Below are positions 1-9,989 of a stretch of DNA of 64,000 bases, piece after piece; position 1 is the stretch's first letter; the number at the start of each line of letters is the position of its first letter. Origin of the DNA: Prorocentrum cordatum (taxonomy: Eukaryota; Sar; Dinophyceae; Prorocentrales; Prorocentraceae). The stretch is taken from contig CAUYUJ010014752.1 in assembly GCA_963575745.1 (NCBI GenBank), positions 237,012 to 301,011 on the forward strand. Direction: 5' to 3'. Made by a program: the position numbers and the translations under genes. A model generated the notes under the pieces. The model was not told the DNA's origin. It worked only from the letters and a program-made list of their open reading frames with translations, and did no database searches.

Positions 1-1
1 G

Positions 2-1282
2 CATTGTCTCCGGTGTCTGAAACCGGGGACGGGCACGAAGGATGCTCCCAGGGCATTCTCGCTGAAGCTCAGGTCCATCACTAGGAGCTTTGGGCTACAG
101 CCTACTTCATACGACGAAGAGTTCGAGATGAGCCCAAACCTCTTGACAGCCAAGCACGTTGATGACATCAATATGACTGGGAAGGAAGAGGCTATTGACA
201 AGTATGTCAAGTGTGTTGAAGATACGTTTGGGAAGTGCAAACTGAACAAGCACACATACACAAACTGTGCCGTTCGGTACAACAAGACCGATGATGGGAG
301 CGTCACTCTCGATCAGGACGAATACATCAAACAGCTTCGTCCTATCACACATCCAGAACTCACAGGAGCTGATCCTGAGAGCAAAGCGACAAAGACGATT
401 TCTGATATGTTCGTCAGTCTTCGTGGCGCTCTAGCCTATGCGTTGATCACGCAGGTATGGCTGATGGTCTATGTTGTCTCACTACAACGTATCCAGGAAC
501 CGACAAACATCCAGGTACGACGACTAAACGCGGTTACCAGAAAGCTACAGGCAGGTCCGAAGAAGATCGTGTATCAAGCTATGACCCCAACAGGAGAAGT
601 CGACCTGCATAGCGATTCTGGCTATCGTCGTCTCAACGGAGATGAAGACGACGAAGTCAAAGGCTATGGTATCCGCGGGGCTAACCTGCTGAGGCGTGGC
701 CACACGCAAGCGGGGAAACCCGTCGTGCACCTGGTGGACGCATACTGCAAGTCTCATCGACTGCAGGTGCGTTCGAGCTACTCTGCGGAAACACTGGCAG
801 CAGCCCACAACTTGGAAGACTGCTACCCGACCATTGTAACGCTCCACGAGCTACACTCGGGACCATTGACCCCCACACAGTTAAAGAACATATTGGAAAT
901 GGGTGGTCTATGTATCAAAGTCACTCTGACTATTGATGCCGAGTCTGTCTTCAAGTCTTTGTCTAGCAAAGATCTGAAGAAGCCCACAGAATGTACTCTG
1001 CTTGGGCACATCAGCTGGATCCGCCAGATGATGGAACGCGGAATCGTGGAAAGCGTCCAATGGTGTGACACGCGGGATATGACTGCCGATGGTCATACCA
1101 AAGGTAGTATTGACCGCGCGTTGCTCCTACAAGTAATGGCCGGCCAGCAATCCTTCAAGCACGAGCTGAAGAAACATACGCCGTATAGGGCGGGCAGGTC
1201 GTCTCAGGACGGCCCTGCCTCCCGAGCCAGCGGGGAAACCCGCGGGCAGGTGCGCTTTAGTAGCGAGGAAACTCGCCGGTAG
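2..1282 (+). CDS. pol: Ty1/copia retrotransposon pol, 3' part (reverse transcriptase end and RNase H), 5' partial
   Basis: The frame is open from base 2 to the TAG at 1280-1282, so the start lies outside the window; the first internal ATG is at 128. It begins inside the reverse transcriptase: KPGTGTKDAPRAF (about 23-61) is the copia 'KPGYGLKDAPR' segment, and AKHVDDI (about 155-175) is the YVDDI catalytic motif with H for Y. FGKCKL, QDEYIKQL and the spacing after them follow copia polymerases. The second half is the RNase H domain: DLHSDSGY (the usual DADWAG region), SYSAETLAA (SSTEAEY region), IDAESVF (D-S/N-S region), WCDTRDMTADGHTK (the 'AD.LTK' end). The copia family copies element RNA into DNA in a cytoplasmic particle. 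Long and free of stops in this part, so fairly young, but protease and integrase cannot be seen. The last 45 or so codons (R/S/G-rich) are not family-typical. Confidence 0.85.
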   Translation, partial: HCLRCLKPGTGTKDAPRAFSLKLRSITRSFGLQPTSYDEEFEMSPNLLTAKHVDDINMTGKEEAIDKYVKCVEDTFGKCKLNKHTYTNCAVRYNKTDDGSVTLDQDEYIKQLRPITHPELTGADPESKATKTISDMFVSLRGALAYALITQVWLMVYVVSLQRIQEPTNIQVRRLNAVTRKLQAGPKKIVYQAMTPTGEVDLHSDSGYRRLNGDEDDEVKGYGIRGANLLRRGHTQAGKPVVHLVDAYCKSHRLQVRSSYSAETLAAAHNLEDCYPTIVTLHELHSGPLTPTQLKNILEMGGLCIKVTLTIDAESVFKSLSSKDLKKPTECTLLGHISWIRQMMERGIVESVQWCDTRDMTADGHTKGSIDRALLLQVMAGQQSFKHELKKHTPYRAGRSSQDGPASRASGETRGQVRFSSEETRR

Positions 1283-2640
1283 CGAGGCTACTCGCGCGCC
1301 CTTTCCTTGTAGGCAGCCGCTGCTGCTTAGCACTGTTTTTTCCGCATAATGTAGAAGTGCGGTACCTGCTCGTCTCCTCCCCCTCCGACTTTAAACGGAG
1401 AAGGTTAAAGGCGAGGTATAAATCGAGCATGTACCGCTGCCGTGCCTGGCTCAAGCCGGGCCCGGCCAAATATATGACTGTGCCTCACTGAGGCGCACGA
1501 CTTGCATCAGAGATCGGAAAATACCTTTTCCATTGACGATGCCCATCCTATCCTTTACTCCAGATCCCATGCTTCGTCTTGCACTCTTGCTCATGCGATA
1601 TGAGCCAAAGCCTGGGATATGGCAACGCTTAAAGCGTAACACATACCTAAGCTTACCAGCTTGTTTTCGACTTCGGCGCCGTCATTGGCCCCGGCGTCGT
1701 CCTTTCCGCCATCATCACCAGCATCGCAACCGTCATCATCGGGTCTACCGTTGTCGACGTTGCCATGCTACCGCGCCCGCCCATGTCGCCGACTCACACT
1801 GCAGTGTTCGTTGGGAAGTGCTCAGCGGTCAGCGCCGCCGCGACCGCGTTGGCAGCGCCAGACTATCTGGCCGCTGCGCGCGCGAGCAGCGCCACCGCGG
1901 GTGCGTCGGCTGCGCCAAACCAGCTGGCCGCTGCGCGCGCGTGCGTGCGCGGGCTGACGCGGCCGTAGAGATGCACCAGCCAACGCCAAGCACTCACCGC
2001 AATCGCCGCCGCATGGGTTTTGCAAACCAAATTGCGGGTGGGCGGGTGTGATGTTTGCAGGAGCATGGGATGTGTCGGCCCGTTTGTACAAGTCAATTGC
2101 ACACCATCGACTGCGCAAAGTTTCTTGCACCACGTATATGGATCTACGCCTGTTGCTCTACATGGATTGCACGAGACACGCTGTTTAGGGCCCCCTACTG
2201 GCTAGCATCCAGTAGCGCAACCTGGGCGCACCCAGGGACGAGTGTCAGGCATGCGGCTACAGACCCCCCCCCCGCACTTTGACTACGCGCTGTTCGTTCA
2301 CTGCCACGCCCATACTCGAGACACGTAGACACACACATTACACGTACGCTTCCAAGCTAAAGCAGGAACCATTGGAGATGGGCGGTGCTGGCCTGCGTGT
2401 TCAAGTGTGTCTTCCATGGCGCATGCCCATATCTATTGCGCCATAACGGGCACGATGACGCAGTGGTAAGAACAGCACGTCCGCAATCATACCTGCTAGG
2501 CAAAATGTCGAAGGTGGTGGTGGGAGGGGGGGGGTCCACAACGACCTTGTCTTCCGACGGGGTGCGGTGCAACCGCCTCGGGGAACGACTCCCGATCCGA
2601 CCGTCAAACCAGACACCATTGACGACCCCTCTGGCAGGAG
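1283..2640. other. Region downstream of the copia pol, no supported gene; candidate 3' LTR not delimited
   Basis: No recognisable protein. A 3' LTR would be expected just after the pol stop, but its partner lies outside the window, so it cannot be bounded. A TATAAAT string lies at about 1417, and an imperfect spliced-leader-like string ending TGGCTCAAG lies at 1434-1455. The 18-base string CTGGCCGCTGCGCGCGCG occurs twice, at about 1867 and 1924 (57-bp spacing). The short open frames here look like GC-driven chance ORFs. Confidence 0.4.
1434..1455 (+). other. Possible spliced-leader relic (weak)
   Basis: Reads CCGCTGCC-GTGCC-TGGCTCAAG. It keeps CCG..GCC and TGGCTCAAG of the dinoflagellate spliced leader but needs a one-base insertion and has a divergent middle. 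Nothing recognisable follows it, unlike the stronger relics elsewhere in the window. Confidence 0.25.
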
Positions 2641-2645
2641 GGGGG

Positions 2646-2678
2646 AAGTGTGTGTGTGTGTGTGGCGGGGGGGAGCGG

Positions 2679-2720
<42 letters not shown>

Positions 2721-2757
2721 AACACAATAAGAGAGAGAGAGGGAGGGAGAGAGAGTA
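2646..2757. repeat. GT then GA dinucleotide microsatellite
   Basis: About 8 GT units (2648-2664), then a purine tract of GA units with G and A interruptions to about 2756. Reading frames through it give only dipeptide repeats. Confidence 0.9.
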
Positions 2758-2973
2758 ACTGTTTTCCGAGAACAACCCAACTGGACACCTCGCGAGCCCA
2801 CTGCAGAGCACTTCGTGAAGTGGCGGCCGACCTACGCACTGTGAGCACCGCTTGGGCGCGCAGGCCACTCTGAAGAGGCTCGAGCACAAACGACGATGGC
2901 ACGGAAGAGAGGTGGAGGATAGGATGGGACTTGGATGGTAGGAGGATGAGATGAGATGTGGCCTGCGAGCACC

Positions 2974-3087
2974 ATGCTCCGGAACCGCTCTGCCGGAACA
3001 CGGGGGAACGTGCTCCGGAAACGCTCTGCCGGAGCACGTTGGGGAGCACGGCGGAACGTGCTCCGGAAACGCTCTGCCGGAGCACGC
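2974..3087. repeat. Three tandem copies of a short hairpin-forming repeat
   Basis: The core GTGCTCCGG-aaacgctctg-CCGGAGCAC (9-bp complementary arms) occurs at 3010 and 3058, with a decayed copy at 2974; the spacing is 36 then 48 bp. Each copy could fold into a stem-loop. Confidence 0.8.
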
Positions 3088-3125
3088 TGGGGAGAGTGAG
3101 GCGGAGAGATGTTTGAGGGTGGGCT

Positions 3126-3150
3126 GAAAGAGAGAGAGAGAGAGAGAAAG
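3126..3150. repeat. GA microsatellite
   Basis: About 11 GA units. Confidence 0.85.
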
Positions 3151-3565
3151 TCCCATCCAAGGAATCTCTTACGCTTTACGTGCGACCGCGTGCCAGGCTA
3201 GACCTTGGTGCCAAAGGCCGAGGGGAAGGAAAACGGGGGATATGGAAATGGAGAGAGGGAGGGAGGGCCCAGCCTTGGCGGCGAAGCGGAACAGGCTTTG
3301 CTGCGGCAGCCTGGTGGAGCAGTCGTCTGCCCTGCCCTCGGGGTCGACTCTGAGGGACAGCTCACGATTCTACTAGCAAGGGACAGGGTCAAGGGGCTCG
3401 CTGGAATCGTGCCATCTACCACCTGGGGTACAGCCCATGGCGCATGAGGGAACTGCCTCCCCGAGCCTCGGCCACGGAGCAGACTAGGGTGGGTGTTCGC
3501 ACCACTGGTGCACAGCCAGTGGAGTGGGCACCTCAGGATCGGGGTCCCCCCGTTCTGTTTGTTAA
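3151..3565. other. No gene seen
   Basis: Open frames of up to about 210 codons overlap here in several frames on both strands, with no recognisable motif. I regard them as chance ORFs in GC-rich DNA. Confidence 0.5.
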
Positions 3566-3645
3566 GAGAGAGAGAGAGAGAGAGAGAGGGTGATAGAGAG
3601 AGAGAGAGAGAGCGAGAGCGCGAGGGAAAGAGAGAGAGAGAGAGT
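3566..3645. repeat. AG microsatellite with interruptions
   Basis: Purine-only tract of AG units interrupted by GTGAT and GCGAGAGCGCG. It accounts for the Arg-Glu and Ser-Leu dipeptide ORFs on the two strands. Confidence 0.9.
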
Positions 3646-4294
3646 GGATGGAGTTCGAGCAAGCACAGAGGGGGACCAGGTGGGAGAAGAGGGGGAGCAG
3701 GTGGAAGAAGAAGGGGATGAGCGGAAAGCGGATGATAATGAGGACATTTCCCATTCATTCTTCTATTATCTTTTTCGCCCGCCCGCTTCATCTCCGCCGC
3801 CCACCACGTCTCCCCTCCCCCACCCTCCACATCCAAGGAGCACGGGTATTCAGGGTTTCAGTCATGTTGTTGCTTGGGCACAGCAATGTTTTATTTGCAC
3901 GATGGTCCGATACGAGAATAAGAGTATTTGCGTCTATGTCCAGGGTGGCTTATACTGCTGCTGGGCCCATATGCGCAAGGGTTATCGTGTCGAGCAGCAA
4001 GGTTTCCCGACGTTTTGTGAAAACTGTTCCCTGGCTGTATGCGCGCCCCTATCACTCAGTCTAGTAATTACGCGCGCAGGGAAAAGGGTGCTGCATTCTT
4101 GAGCTGCTATGCGCCATTGGTTTCTACAGAGGGGGTGGCGAGGCGTCGAAGGAGCGCGTCATTGATGAAGACCAGTGGCGGAAGAATGTAGTAGACATAC
4201 ACAGGGTTCTCCATTCTTCAGTTCCTCATGCTAATCCCATGCGCTGTTTCATCGCTCCCACCATTTTTCGTCGTGGCCATCCGATTCCCGACGT
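3646..4294. other. No gene seen
   Basis: Moderate-complexity sequence; no protein motif, RNA gene or repeat recognised. Confidence 0.5.
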
Positions 4295-4464
4295 GTTTGC
4301 TTGCTTGCTTCCTTGTCAGTCATCCGATTCCTGACATTTGCCATGCACCTATTCGCTTTGTCCTCAGTATCTCTTCACGGTTTGCTTGCTTGCTTCCTTG
4401 TCAGTCATCCGATTCCTGACACTTGCCTTGCACCTATTCGCTTTGTCCTCAGTACCTCTTCTCG
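4295..4464. repeat. 85-bp tandem duplication
   Basis: Two nearly identical units begin GTTTGCTTGCTTGCTTCC at 4295 and 4380; a partial third copy precedes them (around 4276, CCATCCGATTCC). Each unit contains GTCAGTCATCCGATTCCTGA and CACCTATTCGCTTTGTCCTC. Confidence 0.85.
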
Positions 4465-5460
4465 ATCCACAAAGTTTGCTCGTACCTCTGGGTGCTCATC
4501 TCACCAGCTCGGTCGTGCCAATTGTTGCGCTCTGCATGCTGATGGGGGGCGCTCGCCTCTTCCCTGGCCTCCTCCTCTTCTAGCTGCTCCCACGGGCTTC
4601 CCTTTTTTCTTGGGGGCATCACGAGCCACATCATGTGAATGGCCCTGAGCACAACTTACGGGCGATCTGGGATCCTAGTCTGGGACCATTGTCATGGGAG
4701 GTGGAGCAATGTCAAATTCGGAGCTAGCGATTTGGTCAGGATTTGTGGTCGTGCGCTGGTTTTGGCAGAAGTTCCGAGTATGCTTCGACAGCTGCGCGGG
4801 GCAGCGAACATTGGAGACGGGGGGCCTCTTGCGGTACTGGGGCGTGGTCGCAATTCCTTCGCACGGTGGCAGGGCTTCGCAGACGTTTCTCGATTGCACA
4901 TGGTTCTCGAAGGGTGCCCGTGCCAAGATGTGGCCCTGGCAACGGTTCCCGTTTCGGTTGTGGATGCCCCCCTTCAGCGGGGGCGCCGAGGTGGCGGCAT
5001 CGGAGAGGCAGTCCTCCGAGAGGGCCAGCCAGCCAGCTGGGGGCATCCGCCCTCCTGCCAGGGCCAGGCCGTCCGCGAGGCTCCCAAGAGAAGCCACTGA
5101 CTGGCCCTCGAGACCCTGGATCCCCATCCGACGAACTACCGATGGCCCTCTACCGCTGCGGCTGCTCCGGCTCCGCCCTCCGCCCTCCCCGGCCCCGAGA
5201 GCCCCTGAGGAATGGCACCCAAATCGACGGAGAGTCGAAGGCTGACACCAATTAGGAGGAGCTGGGAGAGTTGGAGGAGAAGAATCATAAGCAGAAGGAC
5301 AAAGAGGATACGCAGTAACAGTAGGGGTACAGGTCATGAAAATGACGCAGAGCATGTACCTGACTTTGGAGCAGAGCAACGAGGCCTGTTATACTGCGCG
5401 GAGGGTGGAGTAGAGGATAGTGCTGCTGGCGAAGGGGTAACATACATATGAGGAGGTGAT
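4465..5460. other. No supported gene
   Basis: Long open frames exist on both strands (up to 234 codons on the minus strand at 4675-5379), but several frames are open at once and no domain is recognisable. Treated as GC-rich sequence without an assigned gene. Confidence 0.45.
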
Positions 5461-6003
5461 TATGTTGTAGATGATGGCGGCGACGATGATGATTTTGCTG
5501 CTGATTCTGATGATGGCGACGATGAAGATGCTGATGGCGATGCTGATTGCCACGATGGTGACAACGACAATAAGACTCGTAAGAATGATGATGGTGATAA
5601 TGGTGAGAGCGATACTGGTAATGATCATGATAATGGTAGTGATACTGATGTTGCTGATGATGCTGATGATGATTGTGATGATGGGGATGATGATAATGAT
5701 GATGCTGATAATGGTGATGATGAGGACAATGATGAGGACGAGGATGAAGATGAGGATGAGGATTAGAAGGATGAGGATAATGATGATGAGGACGAAAGCG
5801 AGGACGAAGACGAGGACGAGGGTTATGATGATAATGATGATGATGCTGATGCTGATGATGCTGATAATGATGATGAGGACAATGATGAGGACGAGTATGA
5901 AACTGATGATGATGCTGATGGTGATGATGACGATGAAGGTGATGATGATGATGATGAGGATGAGGATGAGGATGATGATGATGATGATGATTGTTCTGAC
6001 AAC

Positions 6004-6043
<40 letters not shown>

Positions 6044-6180
6044 TTGATGCTGCTGGTGCTCATGATGCCGATGATTATGAAGACAATGACGATGACGATA
6101 ACGATGACGCTGACCATGACGATGATGATGACGATGCCGATGCTGGTGGTGATGGTGACGATTATGCTGATGATGATGCC

Positions 6181-6237
<57 letters not shown>

Positions 6238-6308
6238 GATGACGATGATGATGATGATGATGATGATGGTGATGATGGTGGTGATGGTGGTGATGATGAT
6301 GATGATGC

Positions 6309-6342
<34 letters not shown>

Positions 6343-6569
6343 CGTGATGCTGATGGTGATGGTGACGATCATGCTGACGATGATGATGCTGATGGTGCTG
6401 ATGAGGATGATGCTGATGCTGATGATGGTGATGATGACGATGATGATGACGACGACAACGACGACGATGACGATGACGGTGATGATGTTGTTGATGATAA
6501 TGTTGGTAATGATATTGATGATGCTGCTCAGGATGACGACGATGCTGCTGGTGATGATGATTGTGGTGG

Positions 6570-6625
<56 letters not shown>

Positions 6626-6660
6626 CTGTGATGATGCTATGGTGATGATGACGATGAGGA
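5461..6660. repeat. 1.2-kb imperfect GAT trinucleotide array
   Basis: GAT units with GAC, GCT, GGT and AAT variants. The array leaves three long shadow frames: poly-His (minus), poly-Ile (minus) and poly-Met (plus). These are products of the repeat, not genes. It continues 3' as GAGGAG up to about 6715. Confidence 0.95.
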
Positions 6661-6715
6661 GGTAGAAGAGTAGGAGGTCAGGAGGAGGAGGAGGGGGAGG
6701 AGGAGGCTGGGATCG

Positions 6716-7884
6716 CAAGGCCGACGCGAGGATCTTCAACGATACTTAGTCCGAAGTTTGTTGCTGGGATTGAGCAGCATTTCCCGAGAATGCCACGAGG
6801 CAGGTGCGAAACTACCGCGGCCTCTTCGCAGCCTCGTCGAAGCCGTAAGTGGACGTACGGTCGTACTGCGCAGCGGCGTCGTGGAAGTGGATTGGCGCCA
6901 CGCAGGTGCGATGTTTCACTGCAACGACGGTTTTAAACGGATCGCGCACCTCGTGACCCGATCATTGTTTATTTCCAGGTGTTGTTTTTTCTGGTTGGCG
7001 GAGGAGGAGAATGAGGAAGATGAGGGGGCGGAGGAGGAGGAAGATGGTTCGTGGGCACGCGGTTGTGGTACTGTCCACCAGCTTGGGAAGCGAAACTGGT
7101 TCATTATGACAACTGATATGAAGGGAGTGGTTTCTGCACGACTCGCGCTGGCCTTTGTTGAGCTGTGCGTCCAAGGGCGAGTGAATCGACACGCCTGTTG
7201 CTCACCCCGCGAAATACAGAGACGACACCAAATCAAACTTCCTCTCTATGCGCAATGCCCTTTCGACTGACCAGTGGCACAGTCCTCGAGCCAACGTTAT
7301 CGACGTTGGATCGAGACCACATTGTTGAGACACTTAATCGGCGCCTGTCTAACTCTGCGCACTTCCAAGCTGCTCCGCAAGGTCGGGCAAGGCTAGTGTG
7401 ATATACAGGTGAACGGCGGCCTACTTGGATCCGAGCCCTGTCATGGTGCAATCTGTGATCGCACCATCCAGAAAAGGCCCCACTCATGTTCGCAGCCATA
7501 CGCGAGCTGCAGTTTCCCGAGGCCAAGGGGTAGGCTTGATGTACGCATCATGGTGCTCCCCTCCGTGTCGGTGCTTGGGGTGAAGTTGCATAGCTGGTGG
7601 TGCATGGAGTTGAGCGCCGCCTGCGCACGGTCCAACTCTTTCTTCGGCTCCTGGGTTCTACCGCTGGGGTTCTGCCGCTGGGGGCCGCCGCCGGCGTGAC
7701 CCGCTGCACTTTTGGCCCCGCTCTTGGCCACTGTCGCGCACACGATCCACGGGAGCCCGCACTTGAGCCCATCCTGCACCCGCCGGCGCCAGTCGCTGGC
7801 CGAGCCGCATCCCTCCCCCCGCCATGTGGGGCGCTGGCGGACTGGGCTGCCCTCTGCCGCCCCCCTGGGGCCACGCCTTGCCAA
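6716..7884. other. No supported gene
   Basis: Contains a short GGA-rich stretch (7000-7045). Several overlapping frames of 60-200 codons are open on both strands but show no family motif. Confidence 0.45.
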
Positions 7885-8052
7885 CCCAGACCTCCGACGT
7901 CGTGATTTTTTCACGACGTCGACCCCAAGAGGTTTGGACCCCTGCCCCGGGACCGGTTCTTCATCCTGCCGAGGCCCGGGAAGGGCCCCCAGAGGCCGAA
8001 AATAGCCAAATACCTCCCGTCGTGATTTTTTCACGACGCGAGGAGGTCTGGG
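7885..8052. mobile_element. 168-bp foldback/MITE-like element with hairpins inside its terminal inverted repeats
   Basis: The ends are an exact 11-bp inverted repeat: CCCAGACCTCC (7885-7895) and GGAGGTCTGGG (8042-8052). Just inside each end sits a second-level hairpin: CGACGTCGTGA-TTTTT-TCACGACGTCG (7895-7921) on the left and CGTCGTGA-TTTTT-TCACGACG (8018-8038) on the right. The two ends therefore match as inverted repeats over about 40 bp with small indels. No clear target-site duplication, and no coding capacity. Confidence 0.6.
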
Positions 8053-8204
8053 AACTGGGCCGTGGTGAAAGGGAACACCATCGCACTGCTCTCTTGGGGT
8101 CCTTGCGATTGCTCGCTTCGGCCCACAGGCATCGGCGGAGCGCCAGGTTCCCCGAGGCCAGCCTCCTCTTGGGGCCTCGGCCCATGCCTGGGCGGCACGG
8201 GCTT

Positions 8205-8475
8205 GCTTCGCCAGAGTCTCGTTGCGCTGGGGCTCGGTTCGCCAGGGTTTGCTTCGCCGGGGCTTGCTTCGCCGGGGCTTGCTTCGCCGGGGCTTGCGTT
8301 TCCGGGGCTTGGTTCGACCGACTCTACTCGCCCAGCTCGGTTCGCCGGGACTGGGTTCGCCAAGGCTCGGTTCGCCCGACTCAGTTCGACGGGGCTCGTT
8401 TCGCCTGGGCTCGCTTCGCCGGGGCTTCGCCGGGGCTCGTTTCGCCGGGGCTCGTTTCGCCGGGCACGTGGAGGA
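8205..8475. repeat. 15-bp minisatellite (GGGGCTTGCTTCGCC type)
   Basis: About 17 imperfect units with variants GGGGCTCGTTTCGCC and GACTCAGTTCGCC. The period is a multiple of three, so every frame stays open and gives 5-residue peptide repeats. Confidence 0.85.
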
Positions 8476-8878
8476 CCCGAGGGGGAGGAGCTCTAGGAGG
8501 GGGGGGAGCAGGCGGGCGGGCGGACCTCATGACGGGCGAGTCGGGTCGGGCGGGTGGACCCTGACGGGGGGGGTCGGTCAGAGGAGGAAAAGGTACCCAT
8601 ACCTCTAACCGCATCAAGCCTTCAAGAACCCCCCCCCCCTCCGGTGAAAGTATAACGCATCCGGCACCCTGGAAGCGTTACCTTGGCAACGGAGGAGCCC
8701 GCATAGAGCGCTCGGAGCCCGCGCGAGGGGCGCTGAGCATCTCCTAGGAGTATCGGATCCTTGGGATTCCCGAGGCAATCCTTTGCTGGTCCGTGAAATG
8801 TTCTAGGAAATCCACAGCATATCCAAAGGCATCCCCAAGGATTTCTTCTTGCGCGTCGCGCGGCGCGTGACGCGCCAC

Positions 8879-8880
<2 letters not shown>
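8476..8880. other. No gene; GC-rich spacer
   Basis: Includes a copy of the GGGCGGGTCGGGTCGGGCGG / GTGGACCCTGACGG motif at about 8515-8575 and a poly-C run near 8629. A short GGCGCGTGACGCGCC palindrome lies just before the poly-T tract. Confidence 0.5.
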
Positions 8881-8913
<33 letters not shown>

Positions 8914-8940
8914 TTGTTTTTTTTTGTTTTTTTTTTTTTT
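8881..8940 (-). repeat. Poly(T) tract, possibly the poly(A) tail of a minus-strand retroposon
   Basis: About 60 bases of T with three G interruptions. A poly(T) on this strand could be the 3' tail of a retroposon lying to the right on the minus strand; no body or target-site duplication was identified. Confidence 0.5.
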
Positions 8941-9189
8941 TCGATTTGCGCGAGGTGCTAAAGATATCGCTCTGCGATAACGACCCCCTGAAACTATTAA
9001 ATCTTGGTGCGGTGCTAACGATAACCCCAGGGGGGTTCTTAAAGGCTTGCCGGGGCTACCCTTCCCTCGTTTTCCCCTTTTTGAGCCTCCTGGGACGCCT
9101 TCGTCGCCACCGCTGGATTCGCCTCGAAATTCTGGTCAGAACGCACCGCGGGAGAGGTCCGGGGAGTAGCGGTATCGGTATTTTTTGGT

Positions 9190-9395
9190 TTCCCCAGGGT
9201 CGGGTGGGTGGACCCTGACGGGCGGGTCGGGTCGGGCGGGCGGGACATGGAAGCATGACGCAGCATCAAGTCAGCTCGCGCGAGCCCTAACGGGCGGGTC
9301 GGGTCGGGCGGGCGGTCGCCAATTGGCGGGTCGGGCTGGGCGGACGGTCGGATCGGGTCGGGGGGGCGGAGCAGGGCGAATCGATATTCGGGCTA
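9190..9395. repeat. Imperfect GGGCGGGTCGGGTCG tandem repeat
   Basis: Units of about 24 bp such as CGGGCGGGTCGGGTCGGGCG recur at about 9218, 9290, 9322 and 9345. Related to the block near 8515-8575. Confidence 0.75.
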
Positions 9396-9399
9396 ATTA

Positions 9400-9519
9400 A
9401 CTGGGCCTGGGCGAATCGCGCCCGGCGAGTCGAGCCGGGGGCTTCGAGCCCTTGTCGAAGCGAGCTGGGCGAAGCGAGCCGGGCGAAGCGAGCCCGGCGA
9501 ATCGAGCTGGGCGAATCGA
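9400..9519. repeat. 15-bp minisatellite, inverted relative to 8205-8475
   Basis: Units such as GGGCGAAGCGAGCCC and GGGCGAATCGAGCTG are the reverse complement of the GGGGCTTGCTTCGCC family found 1 kb upstream. Confidence 0.8.
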
Positions 9520-9527
9520 GGCTCGGG

Positions 9528-9727
9528 TTATGATGTTCCAACCTACTTTAGCCTGAAGCGCCAGGAAGAATTCCGAGCACCAGGAAAGTGCTGGAACTCG
9601 AGGCTTTTCACGTGTCGGGCCCTGGGAGACACTCGTTCAACTTTCTTTCGACACTCTTTCGACACTTTTCTGGGTGCTCAGAATTATTTTGGGGATGTGG
9701 TCCTGAAGTGCGATGGGAGCAACATAA
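9528..9727. mobile_element. MITE, 200 bp, exact 8-bp target-site duplication (copy 1)
   Basis: Begins TTATGATGTTCCAACC and ends GGGAGCAACATAA, whose complement TTATGTTGCTCCC is an imperfect inverted match of the start. It is flanked by GGCTCGGG at 9520-9527 and at 9728-9735, an exact 8-bp duplication. Sister copies are at 45299 and 59863. Eight-bp duplications are typical of hAT (also P and some Merlin) DNA transposons; no transposase is encoded, so the element must be moved in trans. Confidence 0.85.
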
Positions 9728-9792
9728 GGCTCGGGTGAATCGAGCCTACGACGCCTGGGCCTTCTGCGAGCCTCGGCCCGCCCATGAGCGTT

Positions 9793-9887
9793 GACATCTG
9801 GTTCCGCCCGCTGGCGCGCCCATGCTTTTCCCAACCATCCTGTTGTGTTGGTCCTCGTTTTGATGAGCGGTCCCCGCATTTCTCCTC
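9793..9887 (+). repeat. Dispersed repeat upstream of L1 (copy 1 of 2)
   Basis: Contains TTTTCCCAACCATCCTGT and GTCCTCGTTTTGA; a close copy is at 16553-16660. It lies directly before the spliced-leader relic of L1, so it may be element leader or a pre-existing repeat. Confidence 0.6.
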
Positions 9888-9910
9888 CTCGAGCCGTTTT
9901 CTGGCTCAAG
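9888..9910 (+). other. Spliced-leader relic heading L1
   Basis: Reads CTCG-AGCC-G-TTTT-CT-GGCTCAAG. Compared with the dinoflagellate leader it keeps AGCC, TTTT and GGCTCAAG in order with two extra bases. It lies 80 bp before the ORF1 ATG of L1. Confidence 0.5.
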
Positions 9911-9989
9911 GAGAACCAGATTGTACTCACGCTCCATACATCCCACGCACCCCTTTTTTCCTGTACCACTTCCCGTTTGCATTTCGCCA

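Noticed and set aside
1410-1425. TATA-box promoter at TATAAAT
   Set aside because: No paired LTR or transcript start evidence; dinoflagellate promoters usually lack canonical TATA boxes.
4675-5379. 234-codon minus-strand ORF
   Set aside because: Overlaps equally long plus-strand frames in GC-rich DNA; no motif.
5285-6739. 484-codon poly-His ORF and matching poly-Met/poly-Ile ORFs
   Set aside because: Direct consequence of the GAT array; no start context, domain or non-repeat core.
7895-8038. Rho-independent terminators
   Set aside because: Hairpins with T in the loop rather than after the stem, in eukaryotic DNA; better explained as part of a foldback element.
8881-8940. Confident minus-strand processed pseudogene
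   Set aside because: Poly(T) present, but no recognisable gene body and no target-site duplication.
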